From: Bacteriovorax stolpii
Lineage (GTDB): Bacteria > Bdellovibrionota > Bacteriovoracia > Bacteriovoracales > Bacteriovoracaceae
Assembly (NCBI GenBank): GCA_945862475.1
Contig: CAMAYW010000153.1
Coordinates: forward strand, 1-6,283
Reading direction: 5' to 3'
DNA length: 6,283 nt
Position numbers and translations under genes: made by a program. The notes beneath the pieces are model-generated. The model had not been told where the DNA came from. It did no database searches and saw only the letters and a list, made by a program, of their open reading frames with translations. This document shows positions 1-6,283 of the stretch, one piece after another. Each line of letters starts with the position of its first letter. Position 1 is the stretch's first letter.

Positions 1-590
1 TGTCTGCAGTTATGGATCTTCGAAAAAAATATAAAGATTCATTCAAAGAAAAGCATGGAGTGGGTCTAGGTTTCATGAGCTTTTTTACAAAAGCTTGTTG
101 TGCTGCTCTTAAACAATACCCGGCCGTGAATGGTATGATCGATGGCACAGAGCTCGTTTACCATAATTACGCAGATGTGGGTGTTGCAGTGTCAACACCA
201 AGAGGTCTCGTTGTTCCAGTGATTAGAAATGCTGAATCCATGGGAATGGCGGCGATTGAGTCAAAAATCATTGAACTCGCCACTCGCGCTCGCGACGGAA
301 AAATCACCATTGAAGAAATGCAAGGTGGTACTTTTACTATCACAAATGGCGGAATCTTCGGCTCAATGCTCTCGACTCCGATTCTAAACGCACCTCAATC
401 GGCGATCCTAGGACTTCATAATATTGTTGAAAGACCAGTGGCGGTTAACGGTCAGGTTGTTATTCGTCCGATTATGTATCTCGCCCTTTCTTATGATCAT
501 AGAATTATTGATGGCAGAGAATCAGTGTCATTTCTTAAAGCAGTTAAGGAAATGATTGAAGACCCATCTCGTTTGTTACTTGATATTTAA
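1..590 (+). CDS. sucB: Dihydrolipoyllysine-residue succinyltransferase (E2 of 2-oxoglutarate dehydrogenase), C-terminal part
   Basis: This is the C-terminal catalytic part of the E2 core of the 2-oxoglutarate dehydrogenase complex. It transfers the succinyl group from lipoamide to CoA in the cytoplasm. The gene enters from upstream of the window: the reading frame starts at base 3 and gives 195 residues, about half of a typical E2 of about 400. The ATG at 12 is an internal Met (the conserved MDLRK stretch), not the start. The lipoyl and E1/E3-binding domains are therefore missing from view. Counting from that Met, the visible part includes GLGFMSFFTKA, the STPRGLVVPV strand, the FTITNGGIFGS loop with STPILNAPQSAILG, and the active-site DHRIIDG with His163 and Asp167. 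The C-terminus LLLDI is nearly identical to the usual SucB ending. Sequence detail fits SucB better than the pyruvate dehydrogenase E2. It lies 15 nt upstream of lpdA, so the two are likely co-transcribed, with sucA expected further upstream. Confidence 0.96.
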   Translation, partial: SAVMDLRKKYKDSFKEKHGVGLGFMSFFTKACCAALKQYPAVNGMIDGTELVYHNYADVGVAVSTPRGLVVPVIRNAESMGMAAIESKIIELATRARDGKITIEEMQGGTFTITNGGIFGSMLSTPILNAPQSAILGLHNIVERPVAVNGQVVIRPIMYLALSYDHRIIDGRESVSFLKAVKEMIEDPSRLLLDI

Positions 591-605
591 TGAAGGAATA
601 AAATA

Positions 606-2009
606 ATGGAACAGTTTGATCTTGTTGTTATTGGATCTGGGCCCGGTGGATATATTGCCGCAATTAGGGCCTCTCAGTTAAAAATGAAAGTTGCCATTAT
701 TGAGCGTTATAAAACGCTGGGTGGGACATGCCTCAATGTGGGTTGTATTCCTTCAAAGGCGTGGCTTGATTCCTCTGAACGGTATCATGAGACGGTTCAT
801 TCTCATTCCCTCCATGGCATCGAAGTTTCTGGTGTGAATCTTAATGTTCCAAAAATGTCTGAAAGAGTGGCTAAAGTCGTTGAAGGAATCACCGGTGGTG
901 TTTCCTTTTTAATGAAGAAAAATAAGATCACAGTTTTTCAAGGTCATGGTTCATTTAAAGACAAAAACACAGTCATTGTGACGTCTGAAAAAGGCACACA
1001 AGAAATTGGTTTTAAAAATGCCATTATTGCAACTGGTTCAAAGCCTTCAAATCTACCGGGTGTTACTGTTGATAAAGAAAGAGTTATAACTTCAACAGAA
1101 GCATTGAAACTCAAAGAGGCACCAAAGCATCTCATCGTAATTGGTGGCGGTGTTATTGGTCTTGAGCTAGGTTCAGTTTATAAGCGCCTAGGTTCAAAAG
1201 TTTCTGTGGTTGAATTCGCTGATTCTTGTATCGCTGCGATGGATTCAGATCTTGGTAAAGAGCTTCAAAAAGTTCTTACGAAAGATGGAATGACTTTTCA
1301 TATGGGTCACGGCGTTTCTTCCGTCAAAAGAAATGGCAATGAAGTTATTGTAAAAGCAAAAAATAAATCTTCTAACGAAGAAATTGAACTTTTGGGAGAT
1401 TATTGTTTAGTGGCCGTCGGGAGAAGACCTTACACAGATAAATTAGGTCTCGAAAATATTGGTCTAAGCCTAGATGAGCGCGGAAGAATTCCCGTGAATG
1501 ATCACCTTCAAACCACTCATTCGCATATTTATGCGATTGGTGACGTGATTAAGGGTGCGATGCTTGCCCACAAGGCAGAGGAAGAAGGAGTTTTTGTTGC
1601 GGAATACATGGCCGGTGAGAAACCACATATAAATTATAATCTCATTCCTGGTGTAGTTTATACTTGGCCTGAAGTTGCTGGGGTAGGACATACAGAGCAA
1701 GAATTAAAGCAGAAGGGGATTGATTATAAGGTTGGAAAATTTCCTTTCTTGGCCCTAGGTAGAGCTGTCGCTTCCAATGAAAAAAATGGCCTCATTAAGG
1801 TTCTTGCTGACAAAAAAACAGATGAGATTCTTGGGGTTCATATGATTGGCCCAAGGACTGCAGATATGATTGCAGAAGCTGTTGTGGCGATGGAGTTTAG
1901 AGCGAGTGCAGAAGATATAGGAAGGATCTCTCACGCCCATCCTACTTATTCCGAGGGCTTTAAAGAAGCATGTTTAGCGGCGACTGAAAATAGGGCCTTA
2001 AATATTTAA
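606..2009 (+). CDS. lpdA: Dihydrolipoyl dehydrogenase (E3 subunit)
   Basis: This is a cytoplasmic FAD flavoprotein that reoxidises dihydrolipoamide on E2 and reduces NAD+. The 467 residues match the family length of about 470. Motifs in order are: the FAD-binding fold GSGPGGY at residues 10-16; the redox disulfide in GGTCLNVGC with Cys42 and Cys47; the NAD-binding GGGVIGLE at 180-187, with Glu203 at the end of the second strand as expected for NAD rather than NADP; the second FAD motif IYAIGD ending at Asp313; and the C-terminal HAHPTYSE with the catalytic pair His445 and Glu450. The Tyr in HAHPTYSE is often Leu in relatives, a minor change. The ATG is preceded by GAAGGA (592-597) with 8 nt spacing. 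Its position directly behind sucB indicates service in the 2-oxoglutarate dehydrogenase complex, though one E3 may also serve pyruvate dehydrogenase. Its stop codon overlaps the stop of the convergent gene. Confidence 0.98.
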   Translation: MEQFDLVVIGSGPGGYIAAIRASQLKMKVAIIERYKTLGGTCLNVGCIPSKAWLDSSERYHETVHSHSLHGIEVSGVNLNVPKMSERVAKVVEGITGGVSFLMKKNKITVFQGHGSFKDKNTVIVTSEKGTQEIGFKNAIIATGSKPSNLPGVTVDKERVITSTEALKLKEAPKHLIVIGGGVIGLELGSVYKRLGSKVSVVEFADSCIAAMDSDLGKELQKVLTKDGMTFHMGHGVSSVKRNGNEVIVKAKNKSSNEEIELLGDYCLVAVGRRPYTDKLGLENIGLSLDERGRIPVNDHLQTTHSHIYAIGDVIKGAMLAHKAEEEGVFVAEYMAGEKPHINYNLIPGVVYTWPEVAGVGHTEQELKQKGIDYKVGKFPFLALGRAVASNEKNGLIKVLADKKTDEILGVHMIGPRTADMIAEAVVAMEFRASAEDIGRISHAHPTYSEGFKEACLAATENRALNI

Positions 2010-2449
2010 GCTGCTTCTTTCAAGTGCGATTTTGTTTGATGATCTTCAATCCATCTTTTTATTTTGTCTGATTCGTCGACAAAATAAAAAGTTGTTTTAC
2101 CCTTATTGCCGTGAAGCTTAATGGTTGAAAACGACTGATCAGGCTCGTTGATTTCAACCATCCAGATCTCATCGTAAGAGATTAATTTTGTCGTTCCAAG
2201 AAAGTGTATATTTATCCCAGAATCATCTAGAACGACTCTATGCTTAACGTCATAGGTTATGAAACCTGCAATCATGAGAGCAAGAAATCCCCCAAGAATG
2301 GTTAAGCTAATCGTTGAAAAATCCCCTGGTCCAATTTTTGTAATGATGAAGCATTGAACAGCGTAGCAAAAAACGATAAAAGGGACGACCCTTACCATGT
2401 GATCTAAATGTTTTTCTCTTGATAGTGTTAAGGTTTTTTCATTCCCCAT
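2006..2449 (-). CDS. Small two-helix membrane protein with a C-terminal beta-rich, PH-like domain, unknown function
   Basis: I do not recognise this gene by name. From the ATG at 2449 it gives 147 residues: a polar N-terminus of about 18 residues, two hydrophobic helices (about 19-37 and 46-66) joined by a short loop containing GPGDF, and a soluble C-terminal domain of about 80 residues. That domain alternates strands, with VVLDDSGINIHF, KLISYDEIWMVEI and TTFYFVDE, and ends in a helix KIKRWIEDH. Two helices plus such a domain resemble bacterial PH-like membrane proteins; this is a topological resemblance, not an identified family. The start is uncertain. The frame is open further upstream to an ATG at 2557 (183 residues, AAGGG 10 nt before it) and a TTG at 2566 (186 residues). 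I prefer 2449 because the extension is polar, rich in ATA and AGA codons, and would cover the likely acnA promoter. The site before 2449 is a weak AAGAAG. The gene is convergent with lpdA and divergent from acnA, so probably transcribed alone. Confidence 0.72.
   Translation of the reverse strand: MGNEKTLTLSREKHLDHMVRVVPFIVFCYAVQCFIITKIGPGDFSTISLTILGGFLALMIAGFITYDVKHRVVLDDSGINIHFLGTTKLISYDEIWMVEINEPDQSFSTIKLHGNKGKTTFYFVDESDKIKRWIEDHQTKSHLKEAA
2055..2091. repeat. Perfect 14-bp inverted repeat with 9-nt loop inside the 3' end of the - strand gene
   Basis: The left arm CTTTTTATTTTGTC (2055-2068) and the right arm GACAAAATAAAAAG (2078-2091) are exact reverse complements around a 9-nt loop. It begins 46 nt beyond the lpdA stop and lies within codons of the convergent membrane protein gene (the FYFVDESDKIK stretch). 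The stem is mostly A-T, so it is not a classical GC-rich intrinsic terminator. It could still define or protect the 3' end of the lpdA transcript. That role is inference; the repeat itself is read directly. Confidence 0.6.
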
Positions 2450-2556
2450 AATTCTTCTTATCGACTTGTTTGCTATTTGTCTGAAGGGATAATTTTCTTT
2501 TTCCTGACGGGTATTGTCGGGATTTGTTGCACGTTCCTTTCCTATGCTATTTCTCA

Positions 2557-2585
2557 TAGTCACCAAGCCCTTGAAGAGTTAGAAT
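2557..2585 (+). promoter_or_regulatory. Candidate sigma70-type promoter of acnA
   Basis: TAGTCA (2557-2562, 4 of 6 matches to TTGACA) and TAGAAT (2580-2585, 5 of 6 matches to TATAAT) are separated by exactly 17 nt. They would start transcription near 2592, leaving a leader of about 26 nt that carries a strong ribosome binding site. The placement fits a gene that must have its own promoter because its upstream neighbour faces the other way. In AT-rich DNA such matches arise by chance, so this is a candidate only. A short inverted repeat, CTATG-N8-CATAG (2542-2559), touches the -35 element. Confidence 0.35.
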
Positions 2586-2605
2586 ATTTCATAAAATTTC
2601 TAAAT

Positions 2606-2611
2606 GAGGAG
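2606..2611 (+). promoter_or_regulatory. Strong ribosome binding site supporting the GTG start of acnA
   Basis: GAGGAG lies 6 nt before the GTG at 2618. The wider stretch GAGGAGTGATCT is the ideal anti-16S complement with a single base missing. This decides in favour of the GTG as start: the next residues, SDKRLDSF, lead straight into the conserved aconitase N-terminus. Confidence 0.85.
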
Positions 2612-2617
2612 TGATCT

Positions 2618-5311
2618 GTGTCAGACAAAAGACTCGATTCTTTTAAGACCCGTAAAACATTAAAAGTAGGGAATAAGTCTTACGACTATTTTTCTTTAAA
2701 GGCTGCTGAAGCTGCTGGTGTTGGTGATGTGGATAATCTCCCATACTCACTTAAAGTGTTGATGGAAAATCTTCTTCGTAATGAGGACGGTTTTACTGTT
2801 TATCCTGATGATATAAAGGCCATGGGCCAATGGACTAAAGATAAAAAATCGACGCGAGAAATTAATTACTACCCAGCTCGAGTTTTGATGCAGGATTTTA
2901 CAGGCGTACCTGCTGTCGTAGATCTTGCGGCCATGAGAGATGCTATGAAGGCCGTAGGTGGTAACCCACAAAAAATTAATCCTCTCGTTCCTGTTGATCT
3001 TGTGATTGATCACTCAGTGATTGTTGATTATTCGGCTTCTCCAGATGCATTCACTAAAAATATGAATCTAGAGTATGAAAGAAACGGAGAGAGATACAAA
3101 TTTTTAAAATGGGGTCAGAAAGCATTTAAAAACTTTCGCGTGGTTCCTCCAGGAACAGGTATTTGTCACCAAGTAAACGTTGAGTACCTCGCGCAAACAG
3201 TTTGGACTAAAGAAGAAAATGGAACAACACTTGCTTACTGTGATACTTGCGTTGGAACAGATTCTCACACCACGATGGTAAATGGTTTATCCGTTCTTGG
3301 CTGGGGCGTTGGTGGTATCGAAGCAGAAGCTGCTATGCTCGGTCAGGCAGTGACCATGCTTATTCCTGAAGTCATCGGATTTAAATTAACTGGCAAAGCA
3401 AAAGAAGGTGTCACTGCAACAGATGTAGTTTTAACTGTAACGAATATGCTCCGTAAAAAAGGAGTGGTCGATAAATTTGTAGAATTCTTTGGCCCAGGTT
3501 TAAAAGATCTTTCCTTAGCAGATAGAGCAACAATCGCAAACATGGCGCCTGAGTATGGTGCGACTTGTGGATTCTTCCCAGTTGATGAAAAAACCATCGA
3601 GTATCTTCGCTTCACGGGTCGTGATGAAGATCGAGTCCAACTTGTTGAAGCTTATGCTAAAGAGCAAGGGTTTTGGAGAAATGATTCAAAAGATCCAATT
3701 TTCACAGATACTCTTGAACTAGACTTATCTAGTGTTGAGCCATCTCTTGCAGGCCCTAAGCGTCCACAGGATAGAGTTTCTCTTTCAAACATTTCTGAAG
3801 GATTTAAAAAAGATCTTGTTTCAGAAAATGGTTTTAAAGTGAAAGCTGATGACATGAATTTTACTCAAAAAGTTGATGGAGCAGATTTTACGATCACTCA
3901 TGGTGACGTGATGATCGCTGCGATCACTTCTTGCACAAATACTTCAAATCCATCAGTACTTGTAGCCGCTGGTCTAGTTGCGAAGAAAGCAAATGCACTT
4001 GGTTTAAAAACGAAACCTTGGGTGAAAACGTCACTTGCTCCCGGTTCAAAAGTAGTGACTGATTATCTAGAAGCTGCTGGACTTCAAGGTGAACTTAATA
4101 AACTTGGGTTTAATCTTGTAGGGTATGGTTGCACGACATGTATTGGGAACTCGGGTCCACTAAAACCAGAATTTTCTAAAGCTATTAAGGACGGGAATAT
4201 TACGGCCTCAGCAGTCCTTTCTGGAAACAGAAATTTTGAGGGACGTGTTTCACCGGATGTCAAAGCGAACTATCTTGCTTCACCTCCACTTGTTGTCGCG
4301 TACGCTATTGCTGGTAACGTAAAATTAGATTTAACAAAAGATCCTATTGGTAAAGATTCTAAAGGCAACAATGTTTTCCTAAAAGATATCTGGCCTTCAT
4401 CTCAAGAAATTCATGATGTAATGGCAAAATCCATTACACCTGCAATGTTTAAGTCTCGCTATTCGGATGTCTTTAAAGGTGATGAATTTTGGCAGAAAGT
4501 CTCTGCTCCAGAAGGTGAAACATTCTCTTGGGATTCAGATTCAACTTATATCAATAACCCTCCTTACTTTAAGGGTATGAAAAAAGATCCCGAGGCCGTA
4601 AAAGATATTATTGGCGCCAATGTTCTTGGACTTTTCGGTGATTCAATTACAACTGACCACATTTCTCCTGCTGGCTCATTTAAACCAGATACTCCTGCTG
4701 GATCTTATCTCGTAGGAAGGGGAGTTAAGCCAGCTGATTTTAACCAGTACGGAGCTCGCCGAGGTCATGATGAAGTGATGACTCGAGGTACTTTTGCAAA
4801 TATTCGTCTCAAAAACGAAATGGTAAAATCCGGAAAAGAAGGTGGTCTCACGACTTTTGTACCATCTGGTGAAGAAACCTCGATTTATGATGCTTCTATG
4901 AAGTATCAGCAAGCGGGTAAGCCCCTTGTGGTTTTTGCGGGTAAAGAATACGGAACTGGATCATCTAGAGACTGGGCGGCAAAAGGCACAAGGCTTCTTG
5001 GGATTAAGGCCGTTATCACTGAGAGTTTTGAACGAATTCATAGATCTAACTTAATTGGAATGGGAGTTATCCCGCTTCAGTTTACTGGTGGGCAAACGAG
5101 AAAATCTCTCAATCTTGATGGAACAGAAGAGGTTACACTACATGGTCTAACTCAAATGAAGCCTAAAGCAGAAATTTCTGCAGAAATTAAGCGTAAAAAT
5201 GGGGAAGTCATTAAAGTAAATCTCATGTCTCGAATCGATACGGCCAACGAACTTGAGTACTATAAAAACTCAGGGATCCTTCACTACGTTTTAAGAAAAC
5301 TTAATGCTTAA
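2618..5311 (+). CDS. acnA: Aconitate hydratase A (iron-sulfur aconitase)
   Basis: This cytoplasmic TCA-cycle enzyme interconverts citrate and isocitrate through cis-aconitate, using a [4Fe-4S] cluster. The 897 residues match AcnA/IRP-type aconitases of about 890. Early conserved blocks include VLMQDFTGVPAVVDLAAMRDA, DLVIDHSVIVD and GTGICHQVN, followed by GTDSHTTM and GWGVGGIEAEAAMLGQ. Cluster ligands are Cys439 (ITSCTN), Cys505 and Cys508 (GYGCTTCIG). Substrate-binding arginines lie in SGNRNFEGR (Arg538, Arg543). The C-terminal swivel domain has GDSITTDHISPAG from residue 674, then YGTGSSRDWAAKG from 778 with the catalytic Ser and Arg784. It starts with GTG behind a strong ribosome binding site. 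One oddity is a CDTC sequence (Cys208, Cys211) just before GTDSH, where the E. coli enzyme has PDTL. It is divergent from the small membrane protein gene, and its last codons overlap the start of the downstream glycosyltransferase gene. AcnA-type proteins can bind RNA when the cluster is lost; nothing here shows that directly. Confidence 0.98.
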   Translation: MSDKRLDSFKTRKTLKVGNKSYDYFSLKAAEAAGVGDVDNLPYSLKVLMENLLRNEDGFTVYPDDIKAMGQWTKDKKSTREINYYPARVLMQDFTGVPAVVDLAAMRDAMKAVGGNPQKINPLVPVDLVIDHSVIVDYSASPDAFTKNMNLEYERNGERYKFLKWGQKAFKNFRVVPPGTGICHQVNVEYLAQTVWTKEENGTTLAYCDTCVGTDSHTTMVNGLSVLGWGVGGIEAEAAMLGQAVTMLIPEVIGFKLTGKAKEGVTATDVVLTVTNMLRKKGVVDKFVEFFGPGLKDLSLADRATIANMAPEYGATCGFFPVDEKTIEYLRFTGRDEDRVQLVEAYAKEQGFWRNDSKDPIFTDTLELDLSSVEPSLAGPKRPQDRVSLSNISEGFKKDLVSENGFKVKADDMNFTQKVDGADFTITHGDVMIAAITSCTNTSNPSVLVAAGLVAKKANALGLKTKPWVKTSLAPGSKVVTDYLEAAGLQGELNKLGFNLVGYGCTTCIGNSGPLKPEFSKAIKDGNITASAVLSGNRNFEGRVSPDVKANYLASPPLVVAYAIAGNVKLDLTKDPIGKDSKGNNVFLKDIWPSSQEIHDVMAKSITPAMFKSRYSDVFKGDEFWQKVSAPEGETFSWDSDSTYINNPPYFKGMKKDPEAVKDIIGANVLGLFGDSITTDHISPAGSFKPDTPAGSYLVGRGVKPADFNQYGARRGHDEVMTRGTFANIRLKNEMVKSGKEGGLTTFVPSGEETSIYDASMKYQQAGKPLVVFAGKEYGTGSSRDWAAKGTRLLGIKAVITESFERIHRSNLIGMGVIPLQFTGGQTRKSLNLDGTEEVTLHGLTQMKPKAEISAEIKRKNGEVIKVNLMSRIDTANELEYYKNSGILHYVLRKLNA

Positions 5312-6283
5312 TTTTTTCAAGGACCTTCTTTTAAAAGAGAAGGTCCTTTTTTTTTCTACTCTTTTTGTAGGAATTTTTCTTCGTCTATCATCTCTTTCAG
5401 AGATAAGCTCCTGGAGTGATGAGGTTGCCACTTGGTATTTTGGCCACCACTTAGATCAGGTCTTTTCGACTGAATCCCATACACCTTTTTATTATTTTTT
5501 AGTGAAGTTGTGGTCAGTCGTTTTCTCTGATTCAATTTTTAGCATAAGAATGTTAAGTATCTTTGCTAGTTATACAATTCTTTTTTTATGTCTTTCTCTT
5601 TTAAAAAATGGCAATAAGATTTTGTCTTTAGGTCTCGTTGCCTTTTGGTCTCTTTCACCCACGCTTATTATGCAGGATAGACAGGCAAGGCATTACGGCC
5701 TATTTGCTGAAATGATTTTTCTCCTTTTAATTATTTGGGACTATAGAAGTGAAATTCGTTTTGTGAAAAAATGGATCCTAATGTGTGCCATCTCACTCAT
5801 TCATCCATTAGGATTAATTCCCATTTGGACTTTAGTGTTTATTGATTTTTTTAAAAGGAAATTATCTCTTAAAGAGTCTTTCAAGTTTCTCTCTTCCTCC
5901 ATTCCAGTTGTTGGTTATTATCTTTTAAGGGCGAGTTTATTTAGTGTTCAATCAGTCTTGTCTAATGTTTCATGGGTTAAAAATGATTTTTTCACTCTAT
6001 TTAAATCATTGATACTTATGTTTGGTGGTGATTCATATCCACTCTCTTTTAATTATCCTCTCAATCCTGACTTATTCGTTTTCTTTGTTTTTCTTTTTTT
6101 CTTTACGTTGTTTCTTTTTTCAATGGGTTTTTCCCTTTTTATGCATAGTAAGTTTTTTCGTTTCTTTGTCCTCTTATTGATAACATTTGTTTTCATAGAG
6201 TTCTTGGCAATTCTTGGAGTTAATTTAAGAATTGGACGATATTACATATTCCTTGTCCCTTTTCTCTTTGTTTATTTGTTGGA
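5304..6283 (+). CDS. GT39/ArnT-like integral membrane glycosyltransferase, N-terminal part (runs off the window)
   Basis: This frame is open from the ATG at 5304 to the window edge: 326 codons with no stop. The product is a polytopic inner-membrane protein, extremely rich in Phe and Leu, resembling glycosyltransferases that use polyprenyl-phosphate sugars (GT39, ArnT, PMT_2 group). Helix 1 is at about 13-28, followed by a first outer loop with SWSDE (Asp39, Glu40), the position of the family's catalytic acidic pair. Next come SHTPFYY (59-64), comparable to the usual HPPLYY, then QDRQARHYGL (124-133), comparable to the R-x-Y-x-L segment, a His-Pro at 167-168, and RIGRYYIFLVPF near the visible end, like the family's RY...P segment. 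The acceptor (lipid, glycan or protein) cannot be told. The start is forced: an in-frame stop lies at 5292-5294, and no ATG, GTG or TTG occurs between 5304 and Asp39. It overlaps acnA by 8 nt with only a weak AAGAAA upstream, suggesting translational coupling. A terminator-like hairpin lies within codons 6-17. Confidence 0.8.
   Translation, partial: MLNFFKDLLLKEKVLFFSTLFVGIFLRLSSLSEISSWSDEVATWYFGHHLDQVFSTESHTPFYYFLVKLWSVVFSDSIFSIRMLSIFASYTILFLCLSLLKNGNKILSLGLVAFWSLSPTLIMQDRQARHYGLFAEMIFLLLIIWDYRSEIRFVKKWILMCAISLIHPLGLIPIWTLVFIDFFKRKLSLKESFKFLSSSIPVVGYYLLRASLFSVQSVLSNVSWVKNDFFTLFKSLILMFGGDSYPLSFNYPLNPDLFVFFVFLFFFTLFLFSMGFSLFMHSKFFRFFVLLLITFVFIEFLAILGVNLRIGRYYIFLVPFLFVYLL
5319..5355 (+). terminator. 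Intrinsic terminator or attenuator hairpin between acnA and the glycosyltransferase, inside the latter's coding sequence
   Basis: The arms AAGGACCTTCT (5319-5329) and AGAAGGTCCTT (5338-5348) are perfect reverse complements. They can extend by a G-U and an A-U pair to a 4-nt loop. A run of nine T (5347-5355) follows, so the whole has the textbook form of a Rho-independent terminator, beginning 7 nt after the acnA stop. It would end acnA transcription on the + strand only. Unusually, the same bases encode residues 6-17 of the downstream membrane glycosyltransferase, so complete termination would silence that gene. Partial termination or relief by translating ribosomes is an inference. Confidence 0.85.

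Noticed and set aside
12..14. ATG at 12 as a true start of a short E2-like gene
   Set aside because: The frame is open to the window edge (Ser-Ala-Val before the Met), and the Met is an internal conserved residue of SucB. The gene is simply cut by the window.
2586..2605. Tandem-like repeat ATTTCATAAA / ATTTCTAAAT in the acnA leader
   Set aside because: Only 7 of 10 positions match and the stretch is almost pure A and T, so chance is a sufficient explanation.
3343..3615. Antisense open frame within acnA (similar ones at 944-1135, 1470-1700, 2747-3013 and 4676-4912)
   Set aside because: They lie wholly opposite strongly conserved enzyme genes, have no ribosome binding site or recognisable domain, and have compositions typical of reversed coding DNA.
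5319..5355. Reading the hairpin as a clean end of transcription with the next gene starting afterwards
   Set aside because: No in-frame ATG, GTG or TTG exists between the hairpin and the Asp-Glu motif of the next gene, whose first helix begins within the hairpin region. The only supported start is the ATG at 5304.
1..6283. Possible mobile element, defence system, CRISPR array, RNA gene or other novel multi-gene system
   Set aside because: No transposase, integrase, nuclease, repeat-spacer pattern, tRNA-like or riboswitch-like structure was seen. Three of the five genes are standard TCA-cycle enzymes.

Overview
This AT-rich bacterial window holds central carbon metabolism genes followed by the start of an envelope-type membrane enzyme. 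Three of the five genes are tricarboxylic acid (TCA) cycle genes recognisable along their whole visible length. The taxon is not certain. The Lpd (short ERYKTLGGTC stretch, SSERYHE...HGI region) and the Gram-negative-type AcnA/SucB proteins recall Bdellovibrio/Bacteriovorax-like predatory bacteria. An AT-rich gammaproteobacterium is not excluded.

Layout. The + strand opens with the C-terminal half of the E2 subunit of 2-oxoglutarate dehydrogenase (sucB, to 590). After a 15-nt gap comes E3, dihydrolipoyl dehydrogenase (lpdA, 606-2009); the two are almost certainly one operon, with the E1 gene expected upstream of the window. A small two-helix membrane protein gene runs convergently on the - strand (2006-2449, start uncertain). 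Its stop codon overlaps the lpdA stop in a shared TTAA. A 168-nt divergent gap (2450-2617) carries the probable promoter of acnA (2618-5311, GTG start), a full-length iron-sulfur aconitase.

The last gene is not a simple downstream neighbour. A + strand frame opens at an ATG (5304) inside the end of acnA, overlaps its stop by 8 nt, and stays open to the window edge (326 codons). It encodes a polytopic protein with the Asp-Glu first-loop motif of the GT39/ArnT-like glycosyltransferase superfamily. A near-perfect intrinsic-terminator hairpin with a T9 tract (5319-5355) lies inside the first codons of this gene. No conventional start codon exists between the hairpin and the Asp-Glu motif, so either the gene is read through a terminator/attenuator or its start is non-standard.

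Functionally, SucB and Lpd carry out oxidation of 2-oxoglutarate to succinyl-CoA, and AcnA makes isocitrate earlier in the same cycle. The membrane protein and the glycosyltransferase have no evident link to the cycle. There is no gene-free stretch over 300 bases. I saw no tRNA, rRNA, CRISPR array, insertion sequence or phage signature. The region is mostly ordinary; the points worth a second look are the hairpin-in-gene arrangement at 5304-5355, a 14-bp inverted repeat at 2055-2091 and a CxxC next to the AcnA active site.
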